64,000 bases of DNA from Sphingomonas sp. HITSZ_GF (GCF_029543155.1 NZ_JARQXA010000002.1:248001-312000); one strand, 5' to 3'. Numbered from the stretch's first letter, positions 14,876 to 23,038 are shown. Program-made: numbers and translations. The notes: a model not told the origin generated them from the sequence alone.

Positions 14876-15013
14876 TCCTCCCCGAGCTTGTCTCGGGGAG
14901 GGAGACCATTCGCGCAGCGAATGGTGGAGGGGCCGCCGGCGCAGACGGCGGACTATGTCCGCCGCCCCTCCACCGCCTTCGGCGGCCCCCTCCCCCAGCA
15001 AGCTGGGGGAGGA
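14876..15013. repeat. Family A palindromic repeat, intergenic
   Basis: The 138-bp copy has ends TCCTCCCCGAGCTTGTCTCG and CAGCAAGCTGGGGGAGGA and internal arms ATGGTGGAGGGG / CCCCTCCACC. It begins 8 nt beyond the S9 peptidase stop, so it would form the 3' hairpin of that mRNA. Confidence 0.9.
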
Positions 15014-15021
15014 ATTAAACA

Positions 15022-16923
15022 TCACCCCGGATTGTGCGCGTCGAGGAACTTGCCGACCCGCGCCAGGAAGTCCGCCTCGTTCGCCGGATCGCGCATCGTG
15101 TGATCCTCACCCCGATATTCGACGAACTCGTGCGGCTTGCCCAGCCGGGTCAGCGCATCGTGCAGCCGCTCGGACTGGTCGACCGGCACGGTCTGGTCGG
15201 CGGTGCCGTGCGCGATCAGGATCGGCATGGCCAGCCCCGCCGCATAGCTGACCGGCGAGATCGCCTCGAGCGAAGGCGCGCGGCCCTGGATGCGGTGGCG
15301 CCAGGCGCGGAAGGCGCGCTCCTCGAAGGTCTTGTGGTCGAAATCGAGCTGGGCGCGCACGTCGGAGATGCCGGCATAGCTGATCGCGCAGCGATAGGTG
15401 CGATTGTCGCGCGCCGCTGCCCACATTGCGGCATAGCCGCCATAGGACGCGCCCATGATGCAGACGCGCTTGGCGTCGATCGTCCCCTGGCCGGCGAGCC
15501 AGCGCACGCCGTCATCGACATCGTCCTGCATGCCGCGGCCCCATTCGCCGTCGCCGCGCGCGATCATCGCGCGGCCGAAGCCGGTCGAGCCGCGATAATT
15601 GGGCTGGAGCACCGCATAGCCCTTGCCCGCGAGATACTGGACCCAGGGATCATAGTCCCAGCCGTCCCGCGCGAACGGCCCGCCATGCGGCATCACGATC
15701 AGCGGCAGATCGCGGGCGTCGCGCCCCGCCGGCAGCGTCAGATAGCCCTGGATCTTCAGCCCGTCGCGCGCGGCATAGCTGATCGTCGTCACCGGCGAGA
15801 GCGGCTTGCCGTCGAGCGCCGGGTTGATCGCGGCAAAGCGCCGGGCGACGCCCTTCTCGACCAGATAATAGCTGCCGGGATCGCTCGCTGTCGCGCTATA
15901 GACGAGCAGCCGGGCCTGATCGTCGCTCGCCGAGATCACCCGGTTGGTGCGCCCCGGCAGCACCGCATCGAGCATCGCCTGGCGGGCGCGGGCGGCACCG
16001 TCGAACCACAGCATCCGGTCGCGATCGTCGGTATAGGCGACGCCGGCCGGCTTGCCGTCCGGGCCCAGCTCGAACCCGTCGAGATCGGCCTTGTCATTCT
16101 CATAGACCAGCGCGCCGAGCTTCCCCTTGCGGAAATCATAGCCATAGAGCGCGATCCGGCCCGAAGGCGCCTCGGCCAGCGCATAGCCCTGGTCGCTGCC
16201 CTGGACGGGGGCGAACTGGGCGATTTCCGGATCGGTGCCGGCGGGCGCGCTGCTCGCCTTGCCGAACCGGTCGCCCTCGCCGCGGCGATAGACCAGGAAG
16301 GAGCGGTCGCCCTTCTCGCCCATGCCGGCGCGGACCACGCCGGCGCCATCGACCAGCCAGTCGCGGACATGCGGCTGTGCGGCGACGACCTGGGTGAAAG
16401 CGCCCGTCGCCAGATCGATGCGCCACACCGCCGGTGCGTCGTGGCGGCCGTCGTGCGACTTGAGCAGCAGGAAGCCGGCCTTGCGATCGACATGGACCAG
16501 CTCATCGCCCATCCCCGCCGCCCGGGCGCGGCCAAGCTGGACCAGGCCGCCATCGGCCGGGCTGATCTCGACCAGCCGGGTCGTCGGCGCGGCGCCGTCG
16601 CGCGTCAGGCTGGCGAGCAGGCGGCCGGGCGCGAGCCACAGATACCATTCGGCGCGCTCGCCCTGCGGCAGCGCGATCGGGCGCGGCGAAAGATCGGGGC
16701 GGAGCGCGTCGTACAGCGCCAGCCGCCCATCGGGGCCGGTGCGCGCGACGATCGCGGCGCCATCGGGCGACAGCTCGGGCTCCTCGATCGCAGGCGCCGC
16801 GAGCAGCTCGGCGGCGCTCGGCGGCGTGCGATCGGGATCGGCGCCTGCATGCGCCGGAAGAACAAGAACGGATGCCAGCGCCGCGGCGCCGGCCAAGCGA
16901 AGTCTAACCAACCAAACCCCCAC
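15022..16923 (-). CDS. S9-family prolyl oligopeptidase-like peptidase, exported
   Basis: This serine peptidase of the POP/acylaminoacyl-peptidase group probably cleaves short peptides in the periplasm. A signal peptide covers residues 1-26 (cleavage likely at AHA-GAD). A beta-propeller region (about 40-370) is followed by the alpha/beta-hydrolase domain with the nucleophile Ser493 in GASYGG, Asp576 in AHGTADQTVP and His608 in GEDHTM, a complete triad. HGGPFARDGW around 413 forms part of the oxyanion region. It is transcribed divergently from the sugar dehydrogenase gene; the shared 201-bp spacer holds two TTGCGCAA palindromes. Confidence 0.92.
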   Translation of the reverse strand: MGVWLVRLRLAGAAALASVLVLPAHAGADPDRTPPSAAELLAAPAIEEPELSPDGAAIVARTGPDGRLALYDALRPDLSPRPIALPQGERAEWYLWLAPGRLLASLTRDGAAPTTRLVEISPADGGLVQLGRARAAGMGDELVHVDRKAGFLLLKSHDGRHDAPAVWRIDLATGAFTQVVAAQPHVRDWLVDGAGVVRAGMGEKGDRSFLVYRRGEGDRFGKASSAPAGTDPEIAQFAPVQGSDQGYALAEAPSGRIALYGYDFRKGKLGALVYENDKADLDGFELGPDGKPAGVAYTDDRDRMLWFDGAARARQAMLDAVLPGRTNRVISASDDQARLLVYSATASDPGSYYLVEKGVARRFAAINPALDGKPLSPVTTISYAARDGLKIQGYLTLPAGRDARDLPLIVMPHGGPFARDGWDYDPWVQYLAGKGYAVLQPNYRGSTGFGRAMIARGDGEWGRGMQDDVDDGVRWLAGQGTIDAKRVCIMGASYGGYAAMWAAARDNRTYRCAISYAGISDVRAQLDFDHKTFEERAFRAWRHRIQGRAPSLEAISPVSYAAGLAMPILIAHGTADQTVPVDQSERLHDALTRLGKPHEFVEYRGEDHTMRDPANEADFLARVGKFLDAHNPG

Positions 16924-16958
16924 CCGATTCCCTGGGCGAGGATGAAGCGAGAAAGGAA

Positions 16959-16985
16959 ATTGCGCAATACCGTAGATTTGCGCAA
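16959..16985. promoter_or_regulatory. Paired TTGCGCAA palindromes in a divergent promoter region
   Basis: ATTGCGCAAT (16959-16968) and TTGCGCAA (16978-16985) are centred 18 bp apart between the S9 peptidase and the PQQ-type dehydrogenase. The spacing of under two helical turns suggests binding of a dimeric regulator to both. The regulator is unknown. Confidence 0.5.
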
Positions 16986-17124
16986 CTTATTGAAACGGCA
17001 GCGTTATGAACCGGCGATCCGGTGCAATATCCCCCTGTCGGGCGACTTGGCGTGCTTTCGGGGCGGAGCTAGCACCGGGGCCAGGCGTTGCTGCCCCAAG
17101 ACAGGAAGAGAGAGGGTCTTTTCG

Positions 17125-18354
17125 ATGCGATCGCATTTCCGCCTGGCGCTGCCCGCGCTCGCGCTGCTCGCCGCCTGCAACAGCGGCGGCGTCTCTGCCC
17201 AGCAGGCCGCCACGCCCGCCGCGGGCGAGCCGCCCTTCACCCTGACCCAGGTTGCCGATTTCGACACGCCCTGGGCCATGGCCTTCCTGCCCGACGGCCG
17301 CATGCTGGTGACCGAGAAGGCCGGCAAGATCCTGCTCGTTTCGGCCGACGGCAAGAACCAGCAGACTCTCGCCAGCATCGATGTGGTGTTCCAGGGCCAG
17401 GGCGGGTTGCTCGATGTGATCCCCGCCCCCGATTTCGCGCGCTCGAAGCTGGTCTATTACACCTATGCCGAGCCGCGCCCCGAAGGATCGAGCCTGGCGC
17501 TGGCGCGCGCTACCTTTGTCGATGGCGCGACGCCAGCGCTTACCGATCCCCAGGTGCTCTGGCGCGCCGGATCCGACGGCAAGGGCGGCCAGTTCGGCGC
17601 CGTCATCGCCTTCGCGCCCGACGGCAAGTCGCTCTTCCTCACCTCGGGCGAGCGCCAGCGCTTCACCCCGGCGCAGGACCCTAACCAGGCGCTCGGCAAG
17701 ATCCTGCACCTCACGCTCGACGGCAAGCCGGCGCCGGGCAATCCCTGGGCGGGCAAGACCGGCACGCCGAGCGTGACCGTCACCGATCCGCCGAAGAACA
17801 CCGGGCTCGCCGCGACCGCGCCGACGCGCAGCCAGGCAGTGGAAGGCACGAACCTGGTTCCCGCCGAGACCTGGAGCCTCGGCCATCGCAATCCCTATGG
17901 GCTGGTGTTCGACAAGCGCGGGCGGCTCTGGGAAGTCGAGATGGGCCCCAAGGGCGGCGACGAGGTCAACCTGATCGTCAAGGGCGCCAATTACGGCTGG
18001 CCCAACGTCTCCAACGGCGACAATTACGACGGCACGCCGATCCCCGATCATGCGCCGGGTGACGGCTATACGGCGCCCGCGGTCTTCTGGAATCCGTCGA
18101 TCTCGCCGGGCGGCATGGCCTATTATTCGGGCAGCATGTTCCCCGCCTGGAAGGGTTCGCTGCTGATCGGCGCGCTTTCGGGGCGCGGGCTGATCCGCGT
18201 CGCGCTCGACGGCGACAAGGCAAGCAAGGCCGATCAGTGGGACCTGAACATGCGCATCCGCGACGTGGTGCAGGGGCCGGACGGTGCGGTGTGGCTGCTC
18301 GAGGATGCCGGCAAGGCCAACGGGCGGCTGTTCAGGCTCACGCCGAAGAAGTGA
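17125..18354 (+). CDS. PQQ-dependent sugar dehydrogenase, lipoprotein
   Basis: Soluble-type aldose dehydrogenases oxidise sugars to lactones with PQQ and pass electrons to the respiratory chain. The 409-residue protein starts with a lipoprotein signal (lipobox LLAAC, Cys at about 18), so it is tethered in the periplasm. The beta-propeller shows DTPWAMAFLPDGRMLVTEK near the start, the GHRNPYGLVFD motif, EVEMGPKGGDEVN and GANYGWPNVS, all typical of the GSDH/aldose dehydrogenase group. I chose the ATG at 17125 because it begins the signal peptide; the frame extends far upstream only as an antisense shadow. PQQ biosynthesis genes are not in the window. Confidence 0.92.
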   Translation: MRSHFRLALPALALLAACNSGGVSAQQAATPAAGEPPFTLTQVADFDTPWAMAFLPDGRMLVTEKAGKILLVSADGKNQQTLASIDVVFQGQGGLLDVIPAPDFARSKLVYYTYAEPRPEGSSLALARATFVDGATPALTDPQVLWRAGSDGKGGQFGAVIAFAPDGKSLFLTSGERQRFTPAQDPNQALGKILHLTLDGKPAPGNPWAGKTGTPSVTVTDPPKNTGLAATAPTRSQAVEGTNLVPAETWSLGHRNPYGLVFDKRGRLWEVEMGPKGGDEVNLIVKGANYGWPNVSNGDNYDGTPIPDHAPGDGYTAPAVFWNPSISPGGMAYYSGSMFPAWKGSLLIGALSGRGLIRVALDGDKASKADQWDLNMRIRDVVQGPDGAVWLLEDAGKANGRLFRLTPKK

Positions 18355-18402
18355 CGGCGCGCCGCGGCGCTTGCAATGTAGGATTTCGGCTGATTGGCTG
18401 AT

Positions 18403-18433
18403 GCGGCCCGCCCTTCGGGGCCGGCCGCTCTTT
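18403..18433 (+). terminator. Possible terminator of the sugar dehydrogenase gene
   Basis: GCGGCC and GGCCGC flank a C/G-rich loop and are followed by TCTTT. The stem is short and the T-run weak. Confidence 0.4.
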
Positions 18434-18436
18434 GCC

Positions 18437-18559
18437 CTGTAGGAAAGATAGGATCAGGCGGTCGCAAGAATGCTGCGTGATGCACCGCTTTGCCGGGAAA
18501 ACAGGGAAAATAGCCCATCCGGAAACCCGCTCCGGGCCTGTACTTCGTGTACTTTGGCG
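18437..18559 (+). repeat. Repeat E, copy 1
   Basis: This 123-bp element begins CTGTAGGAAAGATAGGATC and ends GGGCCTGTACTTCGTGTACT followed by TTGGCG. The same two ends recur in inverted orientation at 52028-52119 with a different, shorter middle. A further TGTAGGAT occurs at 18578 and CAATGTAGGATTT at 18374. Confidence 0.8.
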
Positions 18560-18584
18560 AGTCGCTGTCGCGCGCGCTGTAGGA

Positions 18585-18959
18585 TCAGCGGGTGATCAGA
18601 TAGTTGATCCGCGCCGCGGCGATCGGCCGGTCGGGCTCGTCCTGCCAGGCGATCGCCTCGACATTGGCGACGCGGGTGCCGAGCCGGGTGACGGTGCCGC
18701 GCGCCCGGGTCGGCTTGTCGCGGCCGCCGCGCATATAGTCGACGGTGATGTTGATCGGCTTGACCCGCGCCTCCTCGCCGCCCAGCGCCTGCTTGAGCGC
18801 GCCGACCGCGGCCATTTCGAGCAGCCCGCCGATCGCGCCGCCGTGCAGGAAGCCGGGGCGGCCCAGCACATCGTCGCCGAACGGCATGACGAACACCGGC
18901 GCATCCTCGCCCGGCTCGATCGTCAGGCCCAGCAGCTCGGCATAAGGCGGCAGGATCAT
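18585..18959 (-). CDS. PaaI-type hotdog thioesterase, 124 aa
   Basis: The protein belongs to the acyl-CoA thioesterase group with a hotdog fold; substrate unknown. The signature region is GRPGFLHGGAIGGLLEMAAVGAL (H-G-G with an acidic residue following in the long helix). INITVDYMRGGRDKP and the final IAAARINYLITR are typical strands. It overlaps the next thioesterase gene by 4 nt (ATGA), so the two are co-translated and may form a hetero-oligomer, which is inferred only from the coupling. Confidence 0.9.
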   Translation of the reverse strand: MILPPYAELLGLTIEPGEDAPVFVMPFGDDVLGRPGFLHGGAIGGLLEMAAVGALKQALGGEEARVKPINITVDYMRGGRDKPTRARGTVTRLGTRVANVEAIAWQDEPDRPIAAARINYLITR

Positions 18960-19396
18960 CGATAGCCCTCGATCGCCATGAAGGTGCCCGCGACATGGGC
19001 GAGCGGGTCGTTCGGGTCGCCGTCATGCGCCTGGCCGCGGACGAACGCGATCGAGCGGGTGATCCGGTAGCATTCGCCGCGCCCGATCACGGTGCGCCCC
19101 GGCGTGGCGGGGCGCAGATAGTCGATGCGCAGGTCGAGCGTCGCTTGGGGGCGGAAGGCGCCGGCCTTGAGCCACACCGAGACTGCGGTCGCCATGTCCA
19201 TCAACGCCAGGATCGGCCCCGATGCGAGCACGCCCGATGCCGGATCGCCGATCATGTCCTCGCGGTATGGCAGCGCGAGCTCGGCCCAGTCGGGACCATG
19301 CGCACGATAGGCGACGCCCAGCCGGCTGCCATGGCTGGCATAGCCCAGCGAGAAGAAGCGCTGGGGATCGAAGCCGGAAGGGGCGGTTTCGCTCAT
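18956..19396 (-). CDS. Second hotdog thioesterase of the pair, 146 aa
   Basis: A hotdog-fold protein, probably an acyl-CoA thioesterase, with DPASGVLASGPILALMDMATAVSV as the core helix (D-M-A in place of the more usual D-x-x-x-G region) and LDLRIDYLRPATPGRTVIGRG as the following strands. In place of the His-Gly-Gly of its neighbour it has Ala-Ser-Gly, so it could be a partner subunit with altered activity. The ATG at 19396 is chosen over a start at 19459, which would add a Cys/Arg-rich stretch without family similarity and cover the likely operator. Confidence 0.88.
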   Translation of the reverse strand: MSETAPSGFDPQRFFSLGYASHGSRLGVAYRAHGPDWAELALPYREDMIGDPASGVLASGPILALMDMATAVSVWLKAGAFRPQATLDLRIDYLRPATPGRTVIGRGECYRITRSIAFVRGQAHDGDPNDPLAHVAGTFMAIEGYR

Positions 19397-19442
19397 CCGG
19401 GCGGCCCTAGCCTGCCTGCGGAAAGCACGCAAATGGCGGCAA

Positions 19443-19456
19443 TTACATCGTTGTAA
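19443..19456. promoter_or_regulatory. Inverted repeat TTACATCGTTGTAA between divergent genes
   Basis: TTACA and TGTAA flank a 4-nt centre in the spacer between the thioesterase pair (leftward) and the 54-residue peptide gene (rightward). It is a candidate operator, possibly for the winged-helix regulator downstream. Confidence 0.4.
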
Positions 19457-19521
19457 CATGCACCACAGGCCAACCCCGCCCTAGCCTCCCCGCATCGGGA
19501 GCGCCTTGCACCAGGGGGAGC

Positions 19522-19686
19522 ATGGGAATGATCGGAATCGAGCTGAGCGAGATCGTCGAGCTGGGCACCAGCGTGGCGACGCATGGCGCATTGCGCGCCG
19601 CTTCGGTGGATATCGACGATCTGTTCGAGCTGGTCGTCGGCATCGCCATCCTGATCTACGAGATCGCGCCCGACTTCGCCGGATGA
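19522..19686 (+). CDS. 54-residue peptide, first gene of an unassigned cluster
   Basis: The ATG has a strong ribosome site (AGGGGGAG) directly upstream, and the TGA overlaps the next start as ATGA, which supports it as a real gene although it is short. The peptide is acidic in its first half (IELSEIVELG) and ends in a hydrophobic stretch (LFELVVGIAILIYEIAPD) with few basic residues and no Cys. Together with the two proteins that follow, it could be the substrate of a peptide-modifying system or a small membrane peptide. I do not recognise it from any known family. Confidence 0.7.
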   Translation: MGMIGIELSEIVELGTSVATHGALRAASVDIDDLFELVVGIAILIYEIAPDFAG

Positions 19687-20636
19687 ACGGCATCGACGCC
19701 GCCACCCGCTCGGCGATCCTCGCGGCGCGGGCGGCGGCGGGCGACGCGGTTCGGGCGTGGCGCGGCGGCGCGGCCTATTGCGCGCTCGAAGCCGCCTTTG
19801 CCGATTGCCCGGCCGACGATCCGGCACTCGCCATGGACCGGGCCAAGGCATTGCTCGACGATGGCGGCTGGGCCGAGGCGCTGCTCGCGCCGCTGGTGGC
19901 CGCGCTCGCCGTCGATCCGCTGTTCGAGCCGCCATTGCGGGTGAACCGCGACGCGATGCGGATCGGCGCGGTGCTGTTCGACTGCCCCGCCGTCTCGATC
20001 GCCGCGTGCCGCACCAGCGCGGAGGCGATGCGGCGATTGCCGGCGCCGACCAGCATCAGCTTCTCCGGCCGGCTGGCGGTTACCCGCTATGTCCGCGCCG
20101 GGGGCGCCCTGCTCCGGCGCTGGCACGCCGATCCCGCCGGGCCGGAATTCCGCGCCGATACCGCGCCGCCCTGTCACGAGGCAGGCGCGCTTCGCCTCTT
20201 CGACGGTGCGGTTCATGCGATCGACGGGCACCGCGAAGCGCAGCTGGTTGCGGGAGCTATGCAGGATGTCGTCACGCTGGTCGCCACGATCCGCGCAGGC
20301 GCCGCGCCGCTGATGCGCGAGCATGCCATCGCCGATGGCCGGCTGCTCCGCGTCGCGAGCGGGGATGAACGCGCCTCGCGCAGCGAGATGCTGCTCGCCT
20401 TTCTCCGCCTTGCCGGCCGCGCCGATGCGCACGAACGGTTCGAGGACGCGACGCACGACCCGGCCTTCCACCTGCGCTGGGCGGCAATGCGCGAATGGCT
20501 GGCGCTCGATGCCCGCGCGGCCCTGCCCCGGCTCGCGGCAATGGCGACGCGCGATCCGCATGCCGAGATCCGCTCTGCCGCCACGCGCATGCTGACGGTG
20601 GTCCGCGCCCGGCTGGAAGCGCCATGCCCCGGCTGA
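19683..20636 (+). CDS. Unassigned protein with HEAT-like C-terminus, 317 aa
   Basis: I do not recognise the family. The N-terminal third is helical and Ala-rich. The middle (about 125-205, with RLAVTRYVRAGGALLRRWHA and LRLFDGAVHAIDGHREAQL) predicts as beta-rich and aligns loosely with the cupin-like core of the next gene product, with a His at 178 in the matching place but without the H-x-H pair. The C-terminal 80 residues are helical (LPRLAAMATRDPHAEIRSAA), like a HEAT unit. It overlaps the peptide gene by 4 nt and the next gene by 13 nt, so the three are translationally coupled. A catalytically weakened partner of the next protein is a reasonable guess. Confidence 0.8.
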   Translation: MNGIDAATRSAILAARAAAGDAVRAWRGGAAYCALEAAFADCPADDPALAMDRAKALLDDGGWAEALLAPLVAALAVDPLFEPPLRVNRDAMRIGAVLFDCPAVSIAACRTSAEAMRRLPAPTSISFSGRLAVTRYVRAGGALLRRWHADPAGPEFRADTAPPCHEAGALRLFDGAVHAIDGHREAQLVAGAMQDVVTLVATIRAGAAPLMREHAIADGRLLRVASGDERASRSEMLLAFLRLAGRADAHERFEDATHDPAFHLRWAAMREWLALDARAALPRLAAMATRDPHAEIRSAATRMLTVVRARLEAPCPG

Positions 20637-21502
20637 TCGACCCCGGACAGGGCAGCGCGATCGGTCTGGACGATCTGGTCGAGGCGCTGGAGGAAAATCC
20701 CGTCGATGTGCGCGACGAGGATGCATTCGCCAGCTGGGGGCCGCTGCTCGCCCGGCTGGGCCGCAACCCGGATTTCCTGGCCGATCTCGCCATCGCCGAA
20801 CTCAAGACCCGCTGCGCCGGGCAGGACCGCGCCAATGGCTATGGCGCCCAGGTATTCCTGCTGCGCCCGCCCAATGGCCGTTATGTGCTGCGCGCCAATT
20901 TCTGGCCGGCGCGCGACGATCCGGTAACGCGTGCCAGCGGGCCGGGTGCGTTCTTCTACGCGCTGCCGCACGATCACAATTTCCCGTTCCTCACCACGGG
21001 CTATCTCGGCCCGGGCTATTGGAGCGACTATTACGACTATGACGTCGCGCCGCTGGCCGGCCTGCCGGGGGAAGCGGCCGGACTGCGCTTCGTCGAGCGC
21101 TCCCGGCTCGAGCCCGGCAAGCTGATGCTCTACCGGATGCGCCGCGACGTGCATGTCCAGCTGCCGCCCGACAGCCTCTCGGTCTCGCTCAACATCCTCG
21201 GCGCCGATCCCGCCCAGCCCTGGCTCGACCAGTATCGCTTCGACGTGACGCGCGGCACGATCGCTGAAGGGCTGACGGTCACCGCCGCCGAAGCGCTGAT
21301 CGCCATCGCCGTCCATATCGGCAACGGGCTCGACCTCGCCGAGCGCTTCGCACGCAGCCACCCCTGCTCCCGCATGCGCGTCACCGCGCTCGAAGCACTC
21401 GCCTCCGCGCTGCCCGACACGGCGCCGGCGCTGTTCGCCCGGGCAGCGGACGATCCCGACCGACTGGTGTCCGGGCGCGCCCGGGCAAGACTATCTCCGT
21501 AA
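20624..21502 (+). CDS. Cupin-like putative metal enzyme with HEAT-like tail, 292 aa
   Basis: The central region (about 70-195) resembles a cupin: PHDHNF gives an H-x-H pair (His116, His118), and EPGKLMLYRMRRDVH (163-177) followed by SVSLN (186-190) matches the second cupin motif with its His. The stretch FLTTGYLGPGYWSDYYDYD (122-140) is rich in Tyr and Asp and may line the active site. The C-terminal part (about 215-292) is HEAT-like. A metal-dependent dioxygenase or isomerase acting on the neighbouring peptide is possible, but no substrate can be named. The ATG at 20624 is used since earlier in-frame starts lie deep in the previous gene. Confidence 0.8.
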   Translation: MPRLIDPGQGSAIGLDDLVEALEENPVDVRDEDAFASWGPLLARLGRNPDFLADLAIAELKTRCAGQDRANGYGAQVFLLRPPNGRYVLRANFWPARDDPVTRASGPGAFFYALPHDHNFPFLTTGYLGPGYWSDYYDYDVAPLAGLPGEAAGLRFVERSRLEPGKLMLYRMRRDVHVQLPPDSLSVSLNILGADPAQPWLDQYRFDVTRGTIAEGLTVTAAEALIAIAVHIGNGLDLAERFARSHPCSRMRVTALEALASALPDTAPALFARAADDPDRLVSGRARARLSP

Positions 21503-21541
21503 CGGACATGGTTGCCGCCGGAACGGAGCAATCGCCGTTAC
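21499..21541 (+). promoter_or_regulatory. Stem-loop between the cupin-like gene and the regulator
   Basis: GTAACGG (containing the TAA stop) pairs with CCGTTAC 29 nt later, with a possible inner stem GTTGC/GCAAT. It ends 9 nt before the regulator GTG and might limit read-through or its translation, or act as an operator. Confidence 0.4.
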
Positions 21542-21550
21542 CCTTCCCGC

Positions 21551-22150
21551 GTGCCCGTACTCGTCGCCTTTACGCTTGAGATTCCACGGCTTGCCGACGC
21601 GGCGGCGGCGCGCGGGCTGCAGCTCATACCCTTTGCCCCCGATGTGGAGGCGGCAGCTGCACTCGTGGCCGGCGGGAGCGAGCGCATCGCGCAGATCCGG
21701 GCGCAGGGCTGGCACGGGCCGCTGCTGCTGGTGCTGCCCGAGGGCGGCAGCGTTGCGCAGGCTCTCGATGCCGGGGCGGACGACGCGGTCCGCGCCGGTA
21801 CCCCACCCGACGAGATCGCCGCCCGGCTCGCCGCGCGGGTCCGCCCCGGGCCGGAGATCGTGCTCGGCGAGCTGCGCATTGATCCGTTCGCCCGCCGAGT
21901 GACGCGCGCCGGGCGGGCAATTGCGCTGCTGCCGCGCGAATATGCGCTGCTCCTCCATTTGGTCGGCCAGGGCGAGCGCCCCGCGGCGCGCAGCGAGCTG
22001 CTCGCCGCCGTCTGGGGGCTGGGCTTCGACCCGGGCACCAACGTGGTCGAGGTCCATGTCTCGCGGCTGCGCGCCAAGCTCGACCGCGGCTTCGCAGCAC
22101 CGATGCTGGTCACCGACAAGGGGCGCGGCTACCGGCTGTGCGCGGCGTGA
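21551..22150 (+). CDS. OmpR/PhoB-type winged-helix regulator with degenerate receiver
   Basis: The C-terminal 95 residues form an OmpR/PhoB DNA-binding domain (RRVTRAGRAIALLPREYALL, then NVVEVHVSRLRAKLD and VTDKGRGYRL). The N-terminal 100 residues have the outline of a receiver (LLLVLPEGGSVAQALDAGADDAV resembles the beta4-beta5 region) but I find no acidic pocket or clear phospho-acceptor Asp, so control by phosphorylation is doubtful. No histidine kinase is adjacent. The GTG start is the most plausible; a TTG at 21512 is an alternative. It follows the cupin-like gene by 48 nt and may regulate that cluster. Confidence 0.85.
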   Translation: MPVLVAFTLEIPRLADAAAARGLQLIPFAPDVEAAAALVAGGSERIAQIRAQGWHGPLLLVLPEGGSVAQALDAGADDAVRAGTPPDEIAARLAARVRPGPEIVLGELRIDPFARRVTRAGRAIALLPREYALLLHLVGQGERPAARSELLAAVWGLGFDPGTNVVEVHVSRLRAKLDRGFAAPMLVTDKGRGYRLCAA

Positions 22151-22189
22151 GGGGCGCGCTATCAGGGCCGGGACACAGGAGAGAAGCCA

Positions 22190-22978
22190 ATGGAAGCGCG
22201 CGTAAGCATCGAGATCAGCGGAGGCGTGGCCGATGTCCGGCTGACACGGCCGGACAAGCTCAACGCGCTCGATCCGGCGATGTTCGCAGGGATCATCGCC
22301 GCGATCACCCGGCTGGAGACCGAGCCCGGGCTGCGTGCCGTGGTGCTTTCGGGCGAAGGCCGCAGCTTCTGCGCCGGGCTCGACATGGCGAGCATGGCGC
22401 AGAGCGGACTGGGCGCCGATTCGCGCTTCGACATCATGGCGCGCACCCAGGGGCTGGCGAACGACTTCCAGCAGGTCGCCTGGGGCTGGCGGACGCTGCC
22501 GGTGCCGGTGATCGCGGCAGTGCATGGCGTGGCGTTCGGCGGCGGACTGCAGATCGCCAGCGGCGCGGACGTGCGCATCGCCGCGCCGGGCACACGGCTT
22601 TCGGTGATGGAGATGAAATGGGGCATCGTGCCCGACATGGCCGGCTATGCGCTGTGGCGCGGCAATGTTCGCGACGATGCGTTGCGTGAGCTGGCCTATA
22701 CCGCGCGCGAGTTCGATGCGGCGGAAGCCCAGGCGCTGGGCTTCGTCACCCGCATCGCCGAGGATCCGCATGCGGAGGCGATGACGCTTGCCCGGGCAAT
22801 CGCCGGGCGCAACCCGCAGGCGATCCGCGCCGCCAAGCGCCTCGCCAATCTCGAGGCCGATGCGGCCGAAACGCTGCTCGCCGAGAGCCGCGAGCAGGGC
22901 GCGCTGCTGCGCACGCCGAACCAGATCGAGGCAGTGATGGCGAACATGCAGAAGCGCCCGCCCCAATTCAAAGACTGA
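22190..22978 (+). CDS. Crotonase/enoyl-CoA hydratase family protein
   Basis: Crotonase-fold enzymes act on acyl-CoA thioesters, most often hydrating enoyl-CoA in beta-oxidation. The 262-residue protein has the oxyanion-hole segments GEGRSFCAGLDMASM (about 60-75) and AAVHGVAFGGGLQIASGADV (about 108-127), and the later MEMKWGIVPDM. In the second segment the usual catalytic Glu of hydratase is not obvious, so isomerase or other crotonase activity is possible. It is 60 nt ahead of a thiolase, which suits fatty acid breakdown. The start ATG has AGGAGAG upstream. Confidence 0.9.
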   Translation: MEARVSIEISGGVADVRLTRPDKLNALDPAMFAGIIAAITRLETEPGLRAVVLSGEGRSFCAGLDMASMAQSGLGADSRFDIMARTQGLANDFQQVAWGWRTLPVPVIAAVHGVAFGGGLQIASGADVRIAAPGTRLSVMEMKWGIVPDMAGYALWRGNVRDDALRELAYTAREFDAAEAQALGFVTRIAEDPHAEAMTLARAIAGRNPQAIRAAKRLANLEADAAETLLAESREQGALLRTPNQIEAVMANMQKRPPQFKD

Positions 22979-23038
22979 GTTGCCAAGCCGCACCCGCCGA
23001 TCCATACCCGATATTCCAAATTCTGGAGACCTTGCCGA

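Noticed and set aside
15034..17124. Upstream extension of the sugar dehydrogenase frame
   Set aside because: The extension is antisense to the S9 peptidase; the signal peptide starts at 17125.
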